NCBI GenBank assembly: GCA_943354745.1
Contig: CALRDB010000005.1
Span: 1 to 39,637 of the forward strand
DNA: 39,637 nucleotides
From: Candidatus Nomurabacteria bacterium
GTDB taxonomy: Bacteria > Patescibacteriota > Minisyncoccia > Phycocordibacterales > UBA10002
Direction of reading: 5' to 3'
Part shown: positions 31,054 through 37,551 of the stretch, piece by piece
Numbering within the stretch: the first letter of the stretch is position 1
Layout: each line of letters begins with the position of its first letter
Position numbers and translations under genes: made by a program
The notes under the pieces: generated by a model
Databases searched by the model: none
What the model was told of the DNA's origin: nothing
What the model saw: the letters and a program-made list of their open reading frames with translations, nothing else

Positions 31054-31944
31054 CTAGAGTAGAGGCTCTGGGAGTCTAACTTTGCTCTGAATCTCCAGCA
31101 CTCTTTTAATGGGTAGAAATGTATTTCGGTTGGCACTAAGTGATCCAGCATTCAAGCCTATCATTTCACCTGAAAGATTGAGAAGAATGGAGCCCGAGAC
31201 AAGCTCATTGGACCGAAGGTCGGTTTTAATCAAACTAAGCTCTTTGCCTACCGTTGGTGTCGAAGTGGCAGCATCATCTGGCTTTTGGACATTTTTATAT
31301 ACGAGATTGGAAATTATACCCGTTGACACCGCGTTCGTCTCATCGCCACTTAGAGCAACCACAGCCTGGCCCAATTTAAGCTCACTCTGATTGAACTTAG
31401 GTATCATAAATCGATACACACCTTTTTCCTTGTCTTGTAACAGGACTTGAAAGAACACAAGACCTACCGCTTGATCCGAATACGCGATATTAAGCGGGAA
31501 AATGCGTCCATCGGGAAAGACCCCTTGGTAGCTTTCTGCAATTGAGTTCCCTAACTCGTCAGTTTTTCGATACACTACAGCGATATCAGCGGCGAGAAGT
31601 CCTTCTCGGGACATAACAATCCCTAGACCTGCAAAATTTGTCCGTCCTTCTTCTTTTACCTCTCGAATACGTACTACATTACCGGCATTCTTCTGAATAG
31701 CTTCAATAATCAGATCATCGGCCTTCACCACTACCGTTTCTTTCGTGATAACCGAGGCTGACTGATTCTTTGGTTCCGTGATCACCCGTTCAATTGTCTT
31801 TTCCACAACGCGGTTAATGGTCTGTGTTACGCCTTGGGGAGCTTGATCCATAAGTGCCACCGTCACAATACCCGTAGCGATGGACGTCACGAATGAGACC
31901 AAAAGCGCGAGAAGAATAAGTTGTTGTTTGTTGAGGCTTTCCAT
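31054..31944 (-). CDS. HtrA/DegP-like trypsin-fold protein, probably inactive
   Basis: 296 aa. One N-terminal membrane span ('LILLALLVSFVTSIATGIVTV', about 9-29), a linker with coiled-coil character, then a trypsin-like double barrel. At the place of the HtrA 'TNxHV' motif it reads 'LLAADIAVV', so the catalytic histidine is absent. The aspartate region 'YSDQAVGLVFF' and the serine region 'SNELVSGSILLNLSGEMIGLN' are recognisable. No PDZ domain. A pseudoprotease anchored in the membrane with its domain outside is the best reading. The start is taken at 31944, where a lysine precedes the span; the frame is open upstream. Confidence 0.7.
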   Translation of the reverse strand: MESLNKQQLILLALLVSFVTSIATGIVTVALMDQAPQGVTQTINRVVEKTIERVITEPKNQSASVITKETVVVKADDLIIEAIQKNAGNVVRIREVKEEGRTNFAGLGIVMSREGLLAADIAVVYRKTDELGNSIAESYQGVFPDGRIFPLNIAYSDQAVGLVFFQVLLQDKEKGVYRFMIPKFNQSELKLGQAVVALSGDETNAVSTGIISNLVYKNVQKPDDAATSTPTVGKELSLIKTDLRSNELVSGSILLNLSGEMIGLNAGSLSANRNTFLPIKRVLEIQSKVRLPEPLL

Positions 31945-32039
31945 AGAACACGAACGATGAACAAGATACAAAGTTACAAAAAAGACTCTTGAAAGTTTCG
32001 TTAGTAACTCATCTATACTACACAACTACTAAAACTGAT

Positions 32040-33248
32040 TCAATGTTCCAATCCAATAAGCGTTACCAACGTCTTTGCAGTATTTTCAACCTCCTTTGTG
32101 GTGGTGTTACGGCCGAGCGTAAACCGAAGACTAGATGCTGCACGCTTTGGTCCGCCGCCAAGTGCCACTACAACATACGATTCTTTTTCATCAGTAAGAC
32201 AAGAACTCTTTGTCGAGACGACGATACCTTTCGCATCAAGTTTAAGTGTCAAAAATTCCGTATCAACGTCAAAAAGTGAAATATTTAAATTATTCGGCAG
32301 CCGCTCCCCTTTTTCCATACTCCCGTTCACCACCACCTCTGTCATTCCAACATTCTTGAGAATGTTGGAATGTAACATGTCGCGTAAGGTGCCCACACGA
32401 GCCGTTTCTTTTTCGCGCTCTGCTGTCGCGACGCGAAGCGCTTCGGCGAAACCAACGATGGCGGGAATATTTTCCGTCGTTGACCGTAATCCTCTTTCTT
32501 GCCCTCCGCCCAGCAAAAACGGAGCAAGCGATGTATTTCGACGAACGTAAAGAACGCCCACACCCTTAGGGCCGTACATTTTGTGGCCATCTAGCGTCAT
32601 GAGGTCTACGCCAAGCGCATTCACCAGACAACGCAGATAAACTGGCGCCTGACAGGCATCCGAATGAAAAACGGGATACTGTTTTTCATTCGGAGAATTA
32701 TGAAGTATGAATTTAGAATTACGAATTGGTACAAGAAGTTGGCCGATTTTGCGGATCGGCTGAATTGTCCCGATTTCATTATTAGCGTACATCACGGAAA
32801 CCAAGGCGGTATTTGGTTTAATCGCGGAAACTATGTTTTCCGCTTTGACTATTCCATCGGCTTCAACCGGTACATAGGTCACCTCTACTCTTCCCTGTCG
32901 TTCAAGTTCTCGAAGCGGTTCGAGAACCGACGAATGTTCAATGTTGGTAGTAACGATGTGGGGCTTGAAGTTGGTAGAAGGTAGAAGGTAGAAGGTAGAA
33001 ATGACGCCAAATAAGGCGAGGTTATTCGCTTCGGTTCCACCGCTCGTAAAGACGATTTCTTCCGCATGTGCTTCAAGACAACGTGCGACAGTAGTGCGTG
33101 CATTCTCAAGCGCTTTTTTCGCGACTACCCCCTCAGTATGAATAGAGCTTGGATTACCAAACACTTTCGTGAAAAACGGCTCCATCACCTTGCCTACCCG
33201 TGGGTCAAGCGGGGTGGTAGAGGCGTAGTCTAGATATATTCGTTTCAT
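32040..33248 (-). CDS. iscS: Cysteine desulfurase
   Basis: 402 aa from 'MKRIYLDYASTTPLDP'. A PLP enzyme that takes sulfur from cysteine for Fe-S clusters and tRNA thiolation. It has 'TSGGTEANNLAL', 'ANNEIGTIQPI', 'HSDACQAP', PLP lysine in 'DGHKMYGPKG' and active cysteine in 'SSCLTDEKES'. Two segments look foreign: 'STFYLLPSTNFK', coded by four 7-bp repeats (32973-33000), and about 20 residues after 'GQLLVPI', coded by an AT-rich stretch like intergenic repeat DNA (about 32665-32730). Both sit in surface loops by position. A frame upstream of the start is open; the -10-like TAGTAT just before favours 33248. No iscU lies nearby. Confidence 0.9.
   Translation of the reverse strand: MKRIYLDYASTTPLDPRVGKVMEPFFTKVFGNPSSIHTEGVVAKKALENARTTVARCLEAHAEEIVFTSGGTEANNLALFGVISTFYLLPSTNFKPHIVTTNIEHSSVLEPLRELERQGRVEVTYVPVEADGIVKAENIVSAIKPNTALVSVMYANNEIGTIQPIRKIGQLLVPIRNSKFILHNSPNEKQYPVFHSDACQAPVYLRCLVNALGVDLMTLDGHKMYGPKGVGVLYVRRNTSLAPFLLGGGQERGLRSTTENIPAIVGFAEALRVATAEREKETARVGTLRDMLHSNILKNVGMTEVVVNGSMEKGERLPNNLNISLFDVDTEFLTLKLDAKGIVVSTKSSCLTDEKESYVVVALGGGPKRAASSLRFTLGRNTTTKEVENTAKTLVTLIGLEH
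32973..33000. repeat. Heptanucleotide tandem repeat inside the cysteine desulfurase gene
   Basis: GGTAGAA repeated four times exactly (on the plus strand). Since 7 is not a multiple of 3, gain or loss of a copy shifts the reading frame. Confidence 0.9.
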
Positions 33249-33307
33249 CTCCGATATACTACACAACGACTAGCAGAATCGCAAAAAATGTCGTATTATG
33301 TTCCACT

Positions 33308-33778
33308 ATGGTGATTGATACTGAAACGCTCCTTATTATATTCGCTAGTGGTATAGTTATTGCCCTCCTTTTAGGACTGCACACCGAGTGGCGAATGCAT
33401 CGTCTACTCCAAGGTAAGGATGGTAAAAGTCTTGAAGATGTCATCGTTCGAAATGCTTCGGATATCGAAAAGCTCAAGCAGTTTCGAAATGAACTCGACG
33501 TATATCTTGAAACCGTAGAGAAGCGTCTAGACCAGAGTGTCAGAACCATAGGAACCGTGAGATTCAATCCATTCAAAGGCACCGGGGACGGTGGGAATCA
33601 AAGTTTCGCTATGGCGTTCCTTGATGAAGAAGAAAACGGCGTTGTTCTATCTACGCTATACACACGAGAGCGAGTCGGCATTTATGCCAAACCCCTGAAG
33701 GAAGGAAAATCGGAACATGAGCTCACCGGAGAAGAGAAGGAGGCGATAGAAGAAGCGAGAAAGAAGTTACGTTCCTAA
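33308..33778 (+). CDS. DUF4446 family protein
   Basis: 156 aa. An N-terminal membrane span ('LLIIFASGIVIALLLGL'), a helical region ('EDVIVRNASDIEKLKQFRNEL...') and the conserved block 'VRFNPFKGTGDGGNQSFAMAFLDEEENGVVLSTLYTRE' spread over about residues 84-121, which is the DUF4446 signature ('RyNPF...GgdqSFslALLd...nGvvitsl'). The function of the family is not known to me. It is divergent from the cysteine desulfurase. Confidence 0.88.
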   Translation: MVIDTETLLIIFASGIVIALLLGLHTEWRMHRLLQGKDGKSLEDVIVRNASDIEKLKQFRNELDVYLETVEKRLDQSVRTIGTVRFNPFKGTGDGGNQSFAMAFLDEEENGVVLSTLYTRERVGIYAKPLKEGKSEHELTGEEKEAIEEARKKLRS

Positions 33779-33806
33779 ATAACGAATACCAAATTGACAT
33801 TTTTTA

Positions 33807-33871
33807 CTGTCATCCCAACGGAAACGGGAATCCAGAAAAGAACTGGATTCCCGCATTCGCGGGAATGACAG
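33807..33871. repeat. Long inverted repeat (ATTCCCGC...GCGGGAAT family)
   Basis: CTGTCAT at the left pairs with ATGACAG at the right, and GGGAATCCAG with CTGGATTCCC around a short loop. Single arms of the same family appear near 15085 and 19421. Here it lies between DUF4446 and infB, where it may also stop transcription. Confidence 0.8.
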
Positions 33872-33891
33872 AAGACTTCCATTTCCGAAAT

Positions 33892-33920
33892 TTGATATTC
33901 CCGCTACGAAACGATTAAAC
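33892..33920 (+). promoter_or_regulatory. infB promoter (leaderless)
   Basis: TTGATA (33892-33897), 17-base spacer, TTAAAC (33915-33920), 5 bases from the ATG. Confidence 0.5.
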
Positions 33921-33925
33921 CAATT

Positions 33926-35449
33926 ATGACAACCAATGCACTTATAACTAAACAAGGAGGAAAAACACCGCGACCCCCAGTCGTGGCGGTCATGGGTCAT
34001 ATCGACCACGGTAAATCAACCTTACTCGACTACATTCGTAAAACAAATGTAGTCGAAGGAGAAGCTGGTGGTATTACACAGCACTTGGGTGCCTATGAAG
34101 TACTACACACCACCAAGGAAGGAACGACGCACCCTATCACCTTTCTCGACACACCCGGACATGAAGCGTTTAAAGGTATCCGGTCACGTGGAGCAAATGT
34201 TGCCGATATCGGCATACTTATCGTTTCCGCGGAAGAAGGAGTGAAGCCACAGACAGTGGAGGCGCTCGGCTCAATAAAGAAAGCGGGCATTCCCTACGTG
34301 GTTGCCATCACCAAAATCGACAAACCAGGAGCGAACCTTGAACGCACCAAGCAGAGTCTCGCTGAACATGAAATCTATGTCGAGGGTTACGGCGGTGATA
34401 TCCCATTCGTCGCGATTTCAAGCAAGACAGGCGAGGGAATCCCCGATCTTCTCGATCTTATCTTACTTGTAGCTGAAATGAGTGACCTCCAAAGTCTCGA
34501 AGGTGCTCCGATGTCTGGCGTCGTTATCGAATCAAACATCGACAAGAAGAAAGGTATTTACGCGACGATCATCGTCAAAGAAGGCACTCTACAAAAAGGA
34601 AACATCGTTGTCACCGAAACAGCATTCACACCATCACGAAGGATTGAAGACTTTCTCGGTCAGTCAGTTGAGAAGGCCACCCCTGGCACACCGGTCGTCA
34701 TCGTCGGTTGGGACTCCGTCCCTCATGTCGGGGCGAAATGTTTCGTTGTCCAAAACAAACGTGAAGCTGAAGACTACATAGCGAGCGAAGGAGAAAAGAA
34801 GAAGAAAAGGCCGAACAATACCGCTACCACGATCTTAGTACAGACGGCGATTCTTCCCCTCGTTATTAAGGCAGACACTGGAGGAAGCTTGGAAGCCATC
34901 GAAGCGGAAATACAGAAACAAGCAACCGAAAAAGTCACCATAAAAATTGTCTCACGAGGCATCGGTTCGATTAACGAAAGTGATCTGAAGAGTGCCTCAG
35001 GAAGTGGCGAACCAGCGGTTGTTGGATTCAATGTAGATATTGACGCTCCGGCCCAAGGTGTTTTTGATCGTGGTGGTATTAAGGTGCAGACTTTTGACAT
35101 TATTTATAAATTGGGAGAATGGGTGGCAGAACTGGTAAAGACACGTACGCCAAAAGTTACCATTGTAACCGTCAAAGGAAATGTCCGAATTCTCAAGATT
35201 TTTACGACAGAAAAGGATCGTCAGGTTATTGGAGGCAAAGTTACCGAAGGAATACTAGAGACAGGTGACGAATTCAATATTCTTCGACGAGGCTCGCCGA
35301 TTGGTAAAGGCAGAGTGAAGGAACTTCAACGTTTCAAGGAAAAGACAACTACGATCCCAAAGGATAGCGAATTCGGAGCATTTGTATCGACCAGTATTGA
35401 GATTATGCCTGGTGATCACCTTGAGGCGGTAACGAGCATCGAGCAATAG
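33926..35449 (+). CDS. infB: Translation initiation factor IF-2, short form
   Basis: 507 aa. GTPase that brings initiator tRNA to the ribosome. The G domain starts almost at once: G1 'GHIDHGKST' (24-32), G3 'DTPGHEAF' (75-82) and G4 'TKID'. Domains II, III ('FNVDIDAPAQ' region) and IV follow ('GNVRILKIF', 'KVTEGILETGDEF'). The long N-terminal region present in most bacteria (E. coli IF-2 has 890 aa) is missing, as is common in reduced genomes. rbfA follows after one base, the same order as in the nusA-infB-rbfA operon of other bacteria. Confidence 0.96.
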   Translation: MTTNALITKQGGKTPRPPVVAVMGHIDHGKSTLLDYIRKTNVVEGEAGGITQHLGAYEVLHTTKEGTTHPITFLDTPGHEAFKGIRSRGANVADIGILIVSAEEGVKPQTVEALGSIKKAGIPYVVAITKIDKPGANLERTKQSLAEHEIYVEGYGGDIPFVAISSKTGEGIPDLLDLILLVAEMSDLQSLEGAPMSGVVIESNIDKKKGIYATIIVKEGTLQKGNIVVTETAFTPSRRIEDFLGQSVEKATPGTPVVIVGWDSVPHVGAKCFVVQNKREAEDYIASEGEKKKKRPNNTATTILVQTAILPLVIKADTGGSLEAIEAEIQKQATEKVTIKIVSRGIGSINESDLKSASGSGEPAVVGFNVDIDAPAQGVFDRGGIKVQTFDIIYKLGEWVAELVKTRTPKVTIVTVKGNVRILKIFTTEKDRQVIGGKVTEGILETGDEFNILRRGSPIGKGRVKELQRFKEKTTTIPKDSEFGAFVSTSIEIMPGDHLEAVTSIEQ

Positions 35450-35450
35450 T

Positions 35451-35771
35451 ATGAAGGCGACCAAAAATGAAAAACTTCGAGAGGCCCTCCGCCACGCTGC
35501 TGCTGAATTTCTTGCTCTAGAGTCCAACAGAACATCACTTATCACTGTCACCAACATACACCTCTCACCTCGAGGTGATCGAGTCACCGTACTTGTCACC
35601 GTTTTTCCTGATGATAAAGAGAAGGAGGCCCTAGCATTCGTGAGTCGAACAGGTGGTGCTCTTCGAGACTTCATTTCAAAACGCATTTCACTCCAACATG
35701 TGCCTTATATTTCCTTTGCGTTGGATGTTGGCGAAAGGAACCGTCAAAAGATAGATACACTCTCCTCCTAA
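35451..35771 (+). CDS. rbfA: Ribosome-binding factor A
   Basis: 106 aa, KH-fold protein for late 30S maturation. It shows the family pattern: N-terminal 'KNEKLREALRHAAAEFL', central 'LITVTNIHLSPRGDRVTVLVTVFPD' spread over about 27-51, and 'LRDFISKRISLQHVPYISFALD' near the C-terminus. It starts one base after infB stops, so it is translationally coupled. Confidence 0.92.
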   Translation: MKATKNEKLREALRHAAAEFLALESNRTSLITVTNIHLSPRGDRVTVLVTVFPDDKEKEALAFVSRTGGALRDFISKRISLQHVPYISFALDVGERNRQKIDTLSS

Positions 35772-35788
35772 AAACTAGAAAAAAGAAG

Positions 35789-35828
35789 GCACTTGCGCTA
35801 TTCTTCTAGTAAAGCTTCAGTGCTTTTT
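35789..35828 (+). terminator. Probable terminator of infB-rbfA
   Basis: GCACT/AGTGC arms around a loop of about 25 bases, followed by TTTTT. The T-tract runs directly into the partial tRNA-Cys copy. Confidence 0.55.
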
Positions 35829-35863
35829 GTGGCCACGTAGAAAAGTGGTAATTCGGAGATCTG
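35829..35863 (+). pseudogene. Partial copy of tRNA-Cys (5' half)
   Basis: 35 bases identical to 36144-36178, from just before the acceptor to anticodon base 34. It then breaks at a palindrome. After the palindrome the sequence CAAAATTTCCATG still resembles CAAAATCTCTATG of the full tRNA, so this is a tRNA-Cys copy with the palindrome inserted between anticodon bases 34 and 35. Confidence 0.85.
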
Positions 35864-35895
35864 TCTGGCTATGCCAGATCTGGCATAGCCAGACA
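35862..35895. repeat. Perfect 34-bp palindrome in the anticodon loop of the tRNA-Cys copy
   Basis: Centred between 35878 and 35879; arms begin TGTCTGGCTATGCCAGA. It lies directly before the GIY-YIG gene. It may be the end, or the recombination/cleavage site, of the element. Confidence 0.85.
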
Positions 35896-35903
35896 AAATT
35901 TCC

Positions 35904-36155
35904 ATGAAGTATTATGCTTATGTTTTGAGAAGCCTAAAGAACGGTGATATCTACATCGGCAGCACTGAAAACGTGGAAAATCGAGTTATGCTTCACAATC
36001 AAGGTCGTGTAAAATCAACGAAAGGGTATCGTCCTTGGGAATTGTTGGAGAAAGAGGAGTTTTCTTCTCGAAATGAAACAGTGCGAAGAGAACGGTTTCT
36101 AAAGACTCATCAACAGAAAGCTTTGATAAAAGCGAAATATAGTGTGGCCACGTAG
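35904..36155 (+). CDS. GIY-YIG nuclease domain protein
   Basis: 83 aa, a stand-alone GIY-YIG domain of the UPF0213/YhbQ type. 'YAYVLRSLKNGDIYIGST' has the two motif halves YVL (6-8) and YIG (17-19); arginine R27 and a glutamate in 'VRRERFLK' complete the likely active site. The start codon lies where the duplicated tRNA-Cys sequence ends. The stop codon TAG (36153-36155) is inside the full tRNA-Cys gene. So the gene is enclosed between a partial and a complete tRNA-Cys, like a homing or integrated gene. Confidence 0.88.
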   Translation: MKYYAYVLRSLKNGDIYIGSTENVENRVMLHNQGRVKSTKGYRPWELLEKEEFSSRNETVRRERFLKTHQQKALIKAKYSVAT

Positions 36156-36217
36156 AAAAGTGGTAATTCGGAGATCTGCAAAATCTCTATGCGGGAGTTC
36201 GATTCTCCCCGTGGCCT
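36146..36217 (+). tRNA. tRNA-Cys(GCA)
   Basis: Acceptor GGCCACG/CGTGGCC, anticodon loop CTGCAAA (anticodon GCA), T-loop TTCGATT, discriminator T as usual for Cys; no CCA encoded. Its first ten bases are shared with the end of the GIY-YIG gene. Its last 20 bases recur at 36331-36350. Confidence 0.94.
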
Positions 36218-36350
36218 TCAGGACGCGAGCCCCAAACTGCTTTGGGGCGTGGGGGAATCGAAGACCTTTCCCATATTTTTGAATGATTCTTATCATGAGA
36301 AAATGGGAAAGGTGTACTGAAACTGTAAGTTTCGATTCTCCCCGTGGCCT
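36218..36350 (+). mobile_element. tRNA-associated multi-hairpin element, copy A (behind tRNA-Cys)
   Basis: It follows tRNA-Cys and ends with a copy of the tRNA 3' end (TTCGATTCTCCCCGTGGCCT at 36198-36217 and 36331-36350). Order: hairpin H0 (36229-36248, stem GCCCCAA, loop ACTGCT), an inverted T-arm copy (36251-36262), hairpin H1 (36264-36313, stem ACCTTTCCCAT/ATGGGAAAGGT), hairpin H2 (36319-36333, GAAACT GTA AGTTTC), then the direct T-arm copy. No coding capacity. Stems differ from copies B and C but pairing is kept. Confidence 0.75.
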
Positions 36351-36390
36351 CACTAAAATAATTCGCAAGTGAACGGATGCTTTTAGACAA

Positions 36391-36474
36391 GCCCGGGTGG
36401 CGGAACTGGTATACGCGCAACACTTAAAATGTTGTCTTGGAAACGAGATGTGGGTTCGATTCCCACCCCGGGCA
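36391..36474 (+). tRNA. tRNA-Leu(UAA)
   Basis: Acceptor GCCCGGG/CCCGGGC, anticodon loop CTTAAAA (anticodon TAA), long variable arm, T-loop TTCGATT, discriminator A; no CCA encoded. Its 3' 20 bases and the sequence behind it recur at 36608-36641. No intron is present at the site where the cyanobacterial tRNA-Leu(UAA) intron sits. Confidence 0.94.
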
Positions 36475-36627
36475 TAAGCAAGCGAAGCAAGCGTTGCACG
36501 AGCAAGCAAACTGCTTTGCTTGCGTGGGTGGAATCGAAAGGGTTCTCCCTAATTTTTGAGACATTCTTATGGCGAGAAAATGGGAAACCCGTACTGAAGC
36601 TGTAAGCTTCGATTCCCACCCCGGGCA
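36475..36627 (+). mobile_element. tRNA-associated multi-hairpin element, copy B (behind tRNA-Leu)
   Basis: Same order as copy A: H0 (36502-36523, stem GCAAGCAA, loop ACTGCT), inverted T-arm (36524-36538), H1 (36540-36590, GGGTTCTCCC/GGGAAACCC with a bulged C), H2 (36596-36610, GAAGCT GTA AGCTTC), then a direct copy of the tRNA-Leu 3' end (36608-36627). The period to the next copy is 153 bases. Confidence 0.75.
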
Positions 36628-36762
36628 TAAGCAAGCGAAGCGAGCGTTACACGAGCAAGCAAACTGCTTTGCTTGGGTGGGTGGAATCGAAAGGGTTCTC
36701 CATAATTTTCACAGCATTCCTTTGGCGAGAAAATGGAAAACCTACACCAAACTGTAGTTTCT
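36628..36762 (+). mobile_element. tRNA-associated multi-hairpin element, copy C (degenerate)
   Basis: Second tandem copy behind tRNA-Leu: H0 (36656-36675, loop ACTGCT again), inverted T-arm (about 36676-36691), H1 (36694-36742, GGTT-TCCAT/ATGGAAAACC), a shortened H2 (36749-36760). The final T-arm copy is eroded ('TTCTATTTCGGC'), so this unit has lost its right end. Confidence 0.65.
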
Positions 36763-36782
36763 ATTTCGGCTTATAACTCAGT

Positions 36783-37454
36783 ATGAAAAGGCCATTTCTT
36801 TCTTCCTCTAGCCTCAAACTTATCGCCCTAGTGACTATGACGATTGACCATATCGGTATGCTGTTTTTCCCCAGCCAACTGTTATGGCGAATTATAGGAA
36901 GAGTTTCCTTCCCCCTTTTTGCATTTCTTATTGCTGAAGGTTTTGAAAAGACGAGTGACGTGCGAAAATATTTCTCCCGCTTGCTCTCATTTGCCGCCCT
37001 CTCGCAGATTCCCTACAGCCTCTTTATGTTTTCCACGGGGTTCCCTTCACCTCACCTAAACATTTTCTTCACCCTTAGCGCAGGGCTTTTCGCTCTCATC
37101 TTGTGGAAACAATTACCGCCTCGCTACTCAGCTCCCAGCATAGGACTTCTTATGTATCTTGCCGAATGTGCTTCTTTCGACTACGGAGCGTACGGAATAC
37201 TCACCATACTTGCGAGTGCGTTGCTTCTCCGATTCCGCACTACGGGCATCATATCGTTAACTCTCCTTCCCTTACTCTACACAGCTATATACTCTCTGGT
37301 TAGCGCTCTCTCACTGCAGATGTATGCTTCGATAAGCGTACCTCTCGTGACCATCTACAACAAAGAACATGGCAAACACTTTCCCCGCCGTTTACTTTAC
37401 TGGTTTTACCCAGTACATTTTTTACTACTTCTTTCGATTTGGCATTTCATTTAA
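36783..37454 (+). CDS. TraX family membrane protein
   Basis: 223 aa with six or more membrane spans. The N-terminal 'LKLIALVTMTIDHIGMLFFP' is the TraX (PF05857) signature, followed by 'WRIIGRVSFPLFAFLIAEGF' and a C-terminal 'YWFYPVHFLLL'. TraX proteins were named from pilin acetylation on F plasmids; chromosomal homologues are likely membrane acyltransferases of unknown substrate. The start follows a possible -10 (TATAAC, 36772-36777) by 5 bases. It stands directly behind the element array. Confidence 0.88.
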   Translation: MKRPFLSSSSLKLIALVTMTIDHIGMLFFPSQLLWRIIGRVSFPLFAFLIAEGFEKTSDVRKYFSRLLSFAALSQIPYSLFMFSTGFPSPHLNIFFTLSAGLFALILWKQLPPRYSAPSIGLLMYLAECASFDYGAYGILTILASALLLRFRTTGIISLTLLPLLYTAIYSLVSALSLQMYASISVPLVTIYNKEHGKHFPRRLLYWFYPVHFLLLLSIWHFI

Positions 37455-37515
37455 AACACATTTCTGCCTAGCACTCTGTACGGCCGTACGCTGGGACTTA
37501 AGAATGTCCTGAAGT

Positions 37516-37544
37516 TTGTCGTGAGCTTGGTGTAGCGGTATACT
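37516..37544 (+). promoter_or_regulatory. Promoter of the ATP-grasp gene (leaderless)
   Basis: TTGTCG (37516-37521), 17-base spacer, TATACT (37539-37544), 7 bases before the ATG. Confidence 0.65.
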
Positions 37545-37551
37545 TCGCAGT

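Noticed and set aside
36099..36509. Protein-coding frames over the tRNA-Cys/tRNA-Leu region on the minus strand
   Set aside because: They are translations of tRNA and hairpin sequence; no start site, no family resemblance.
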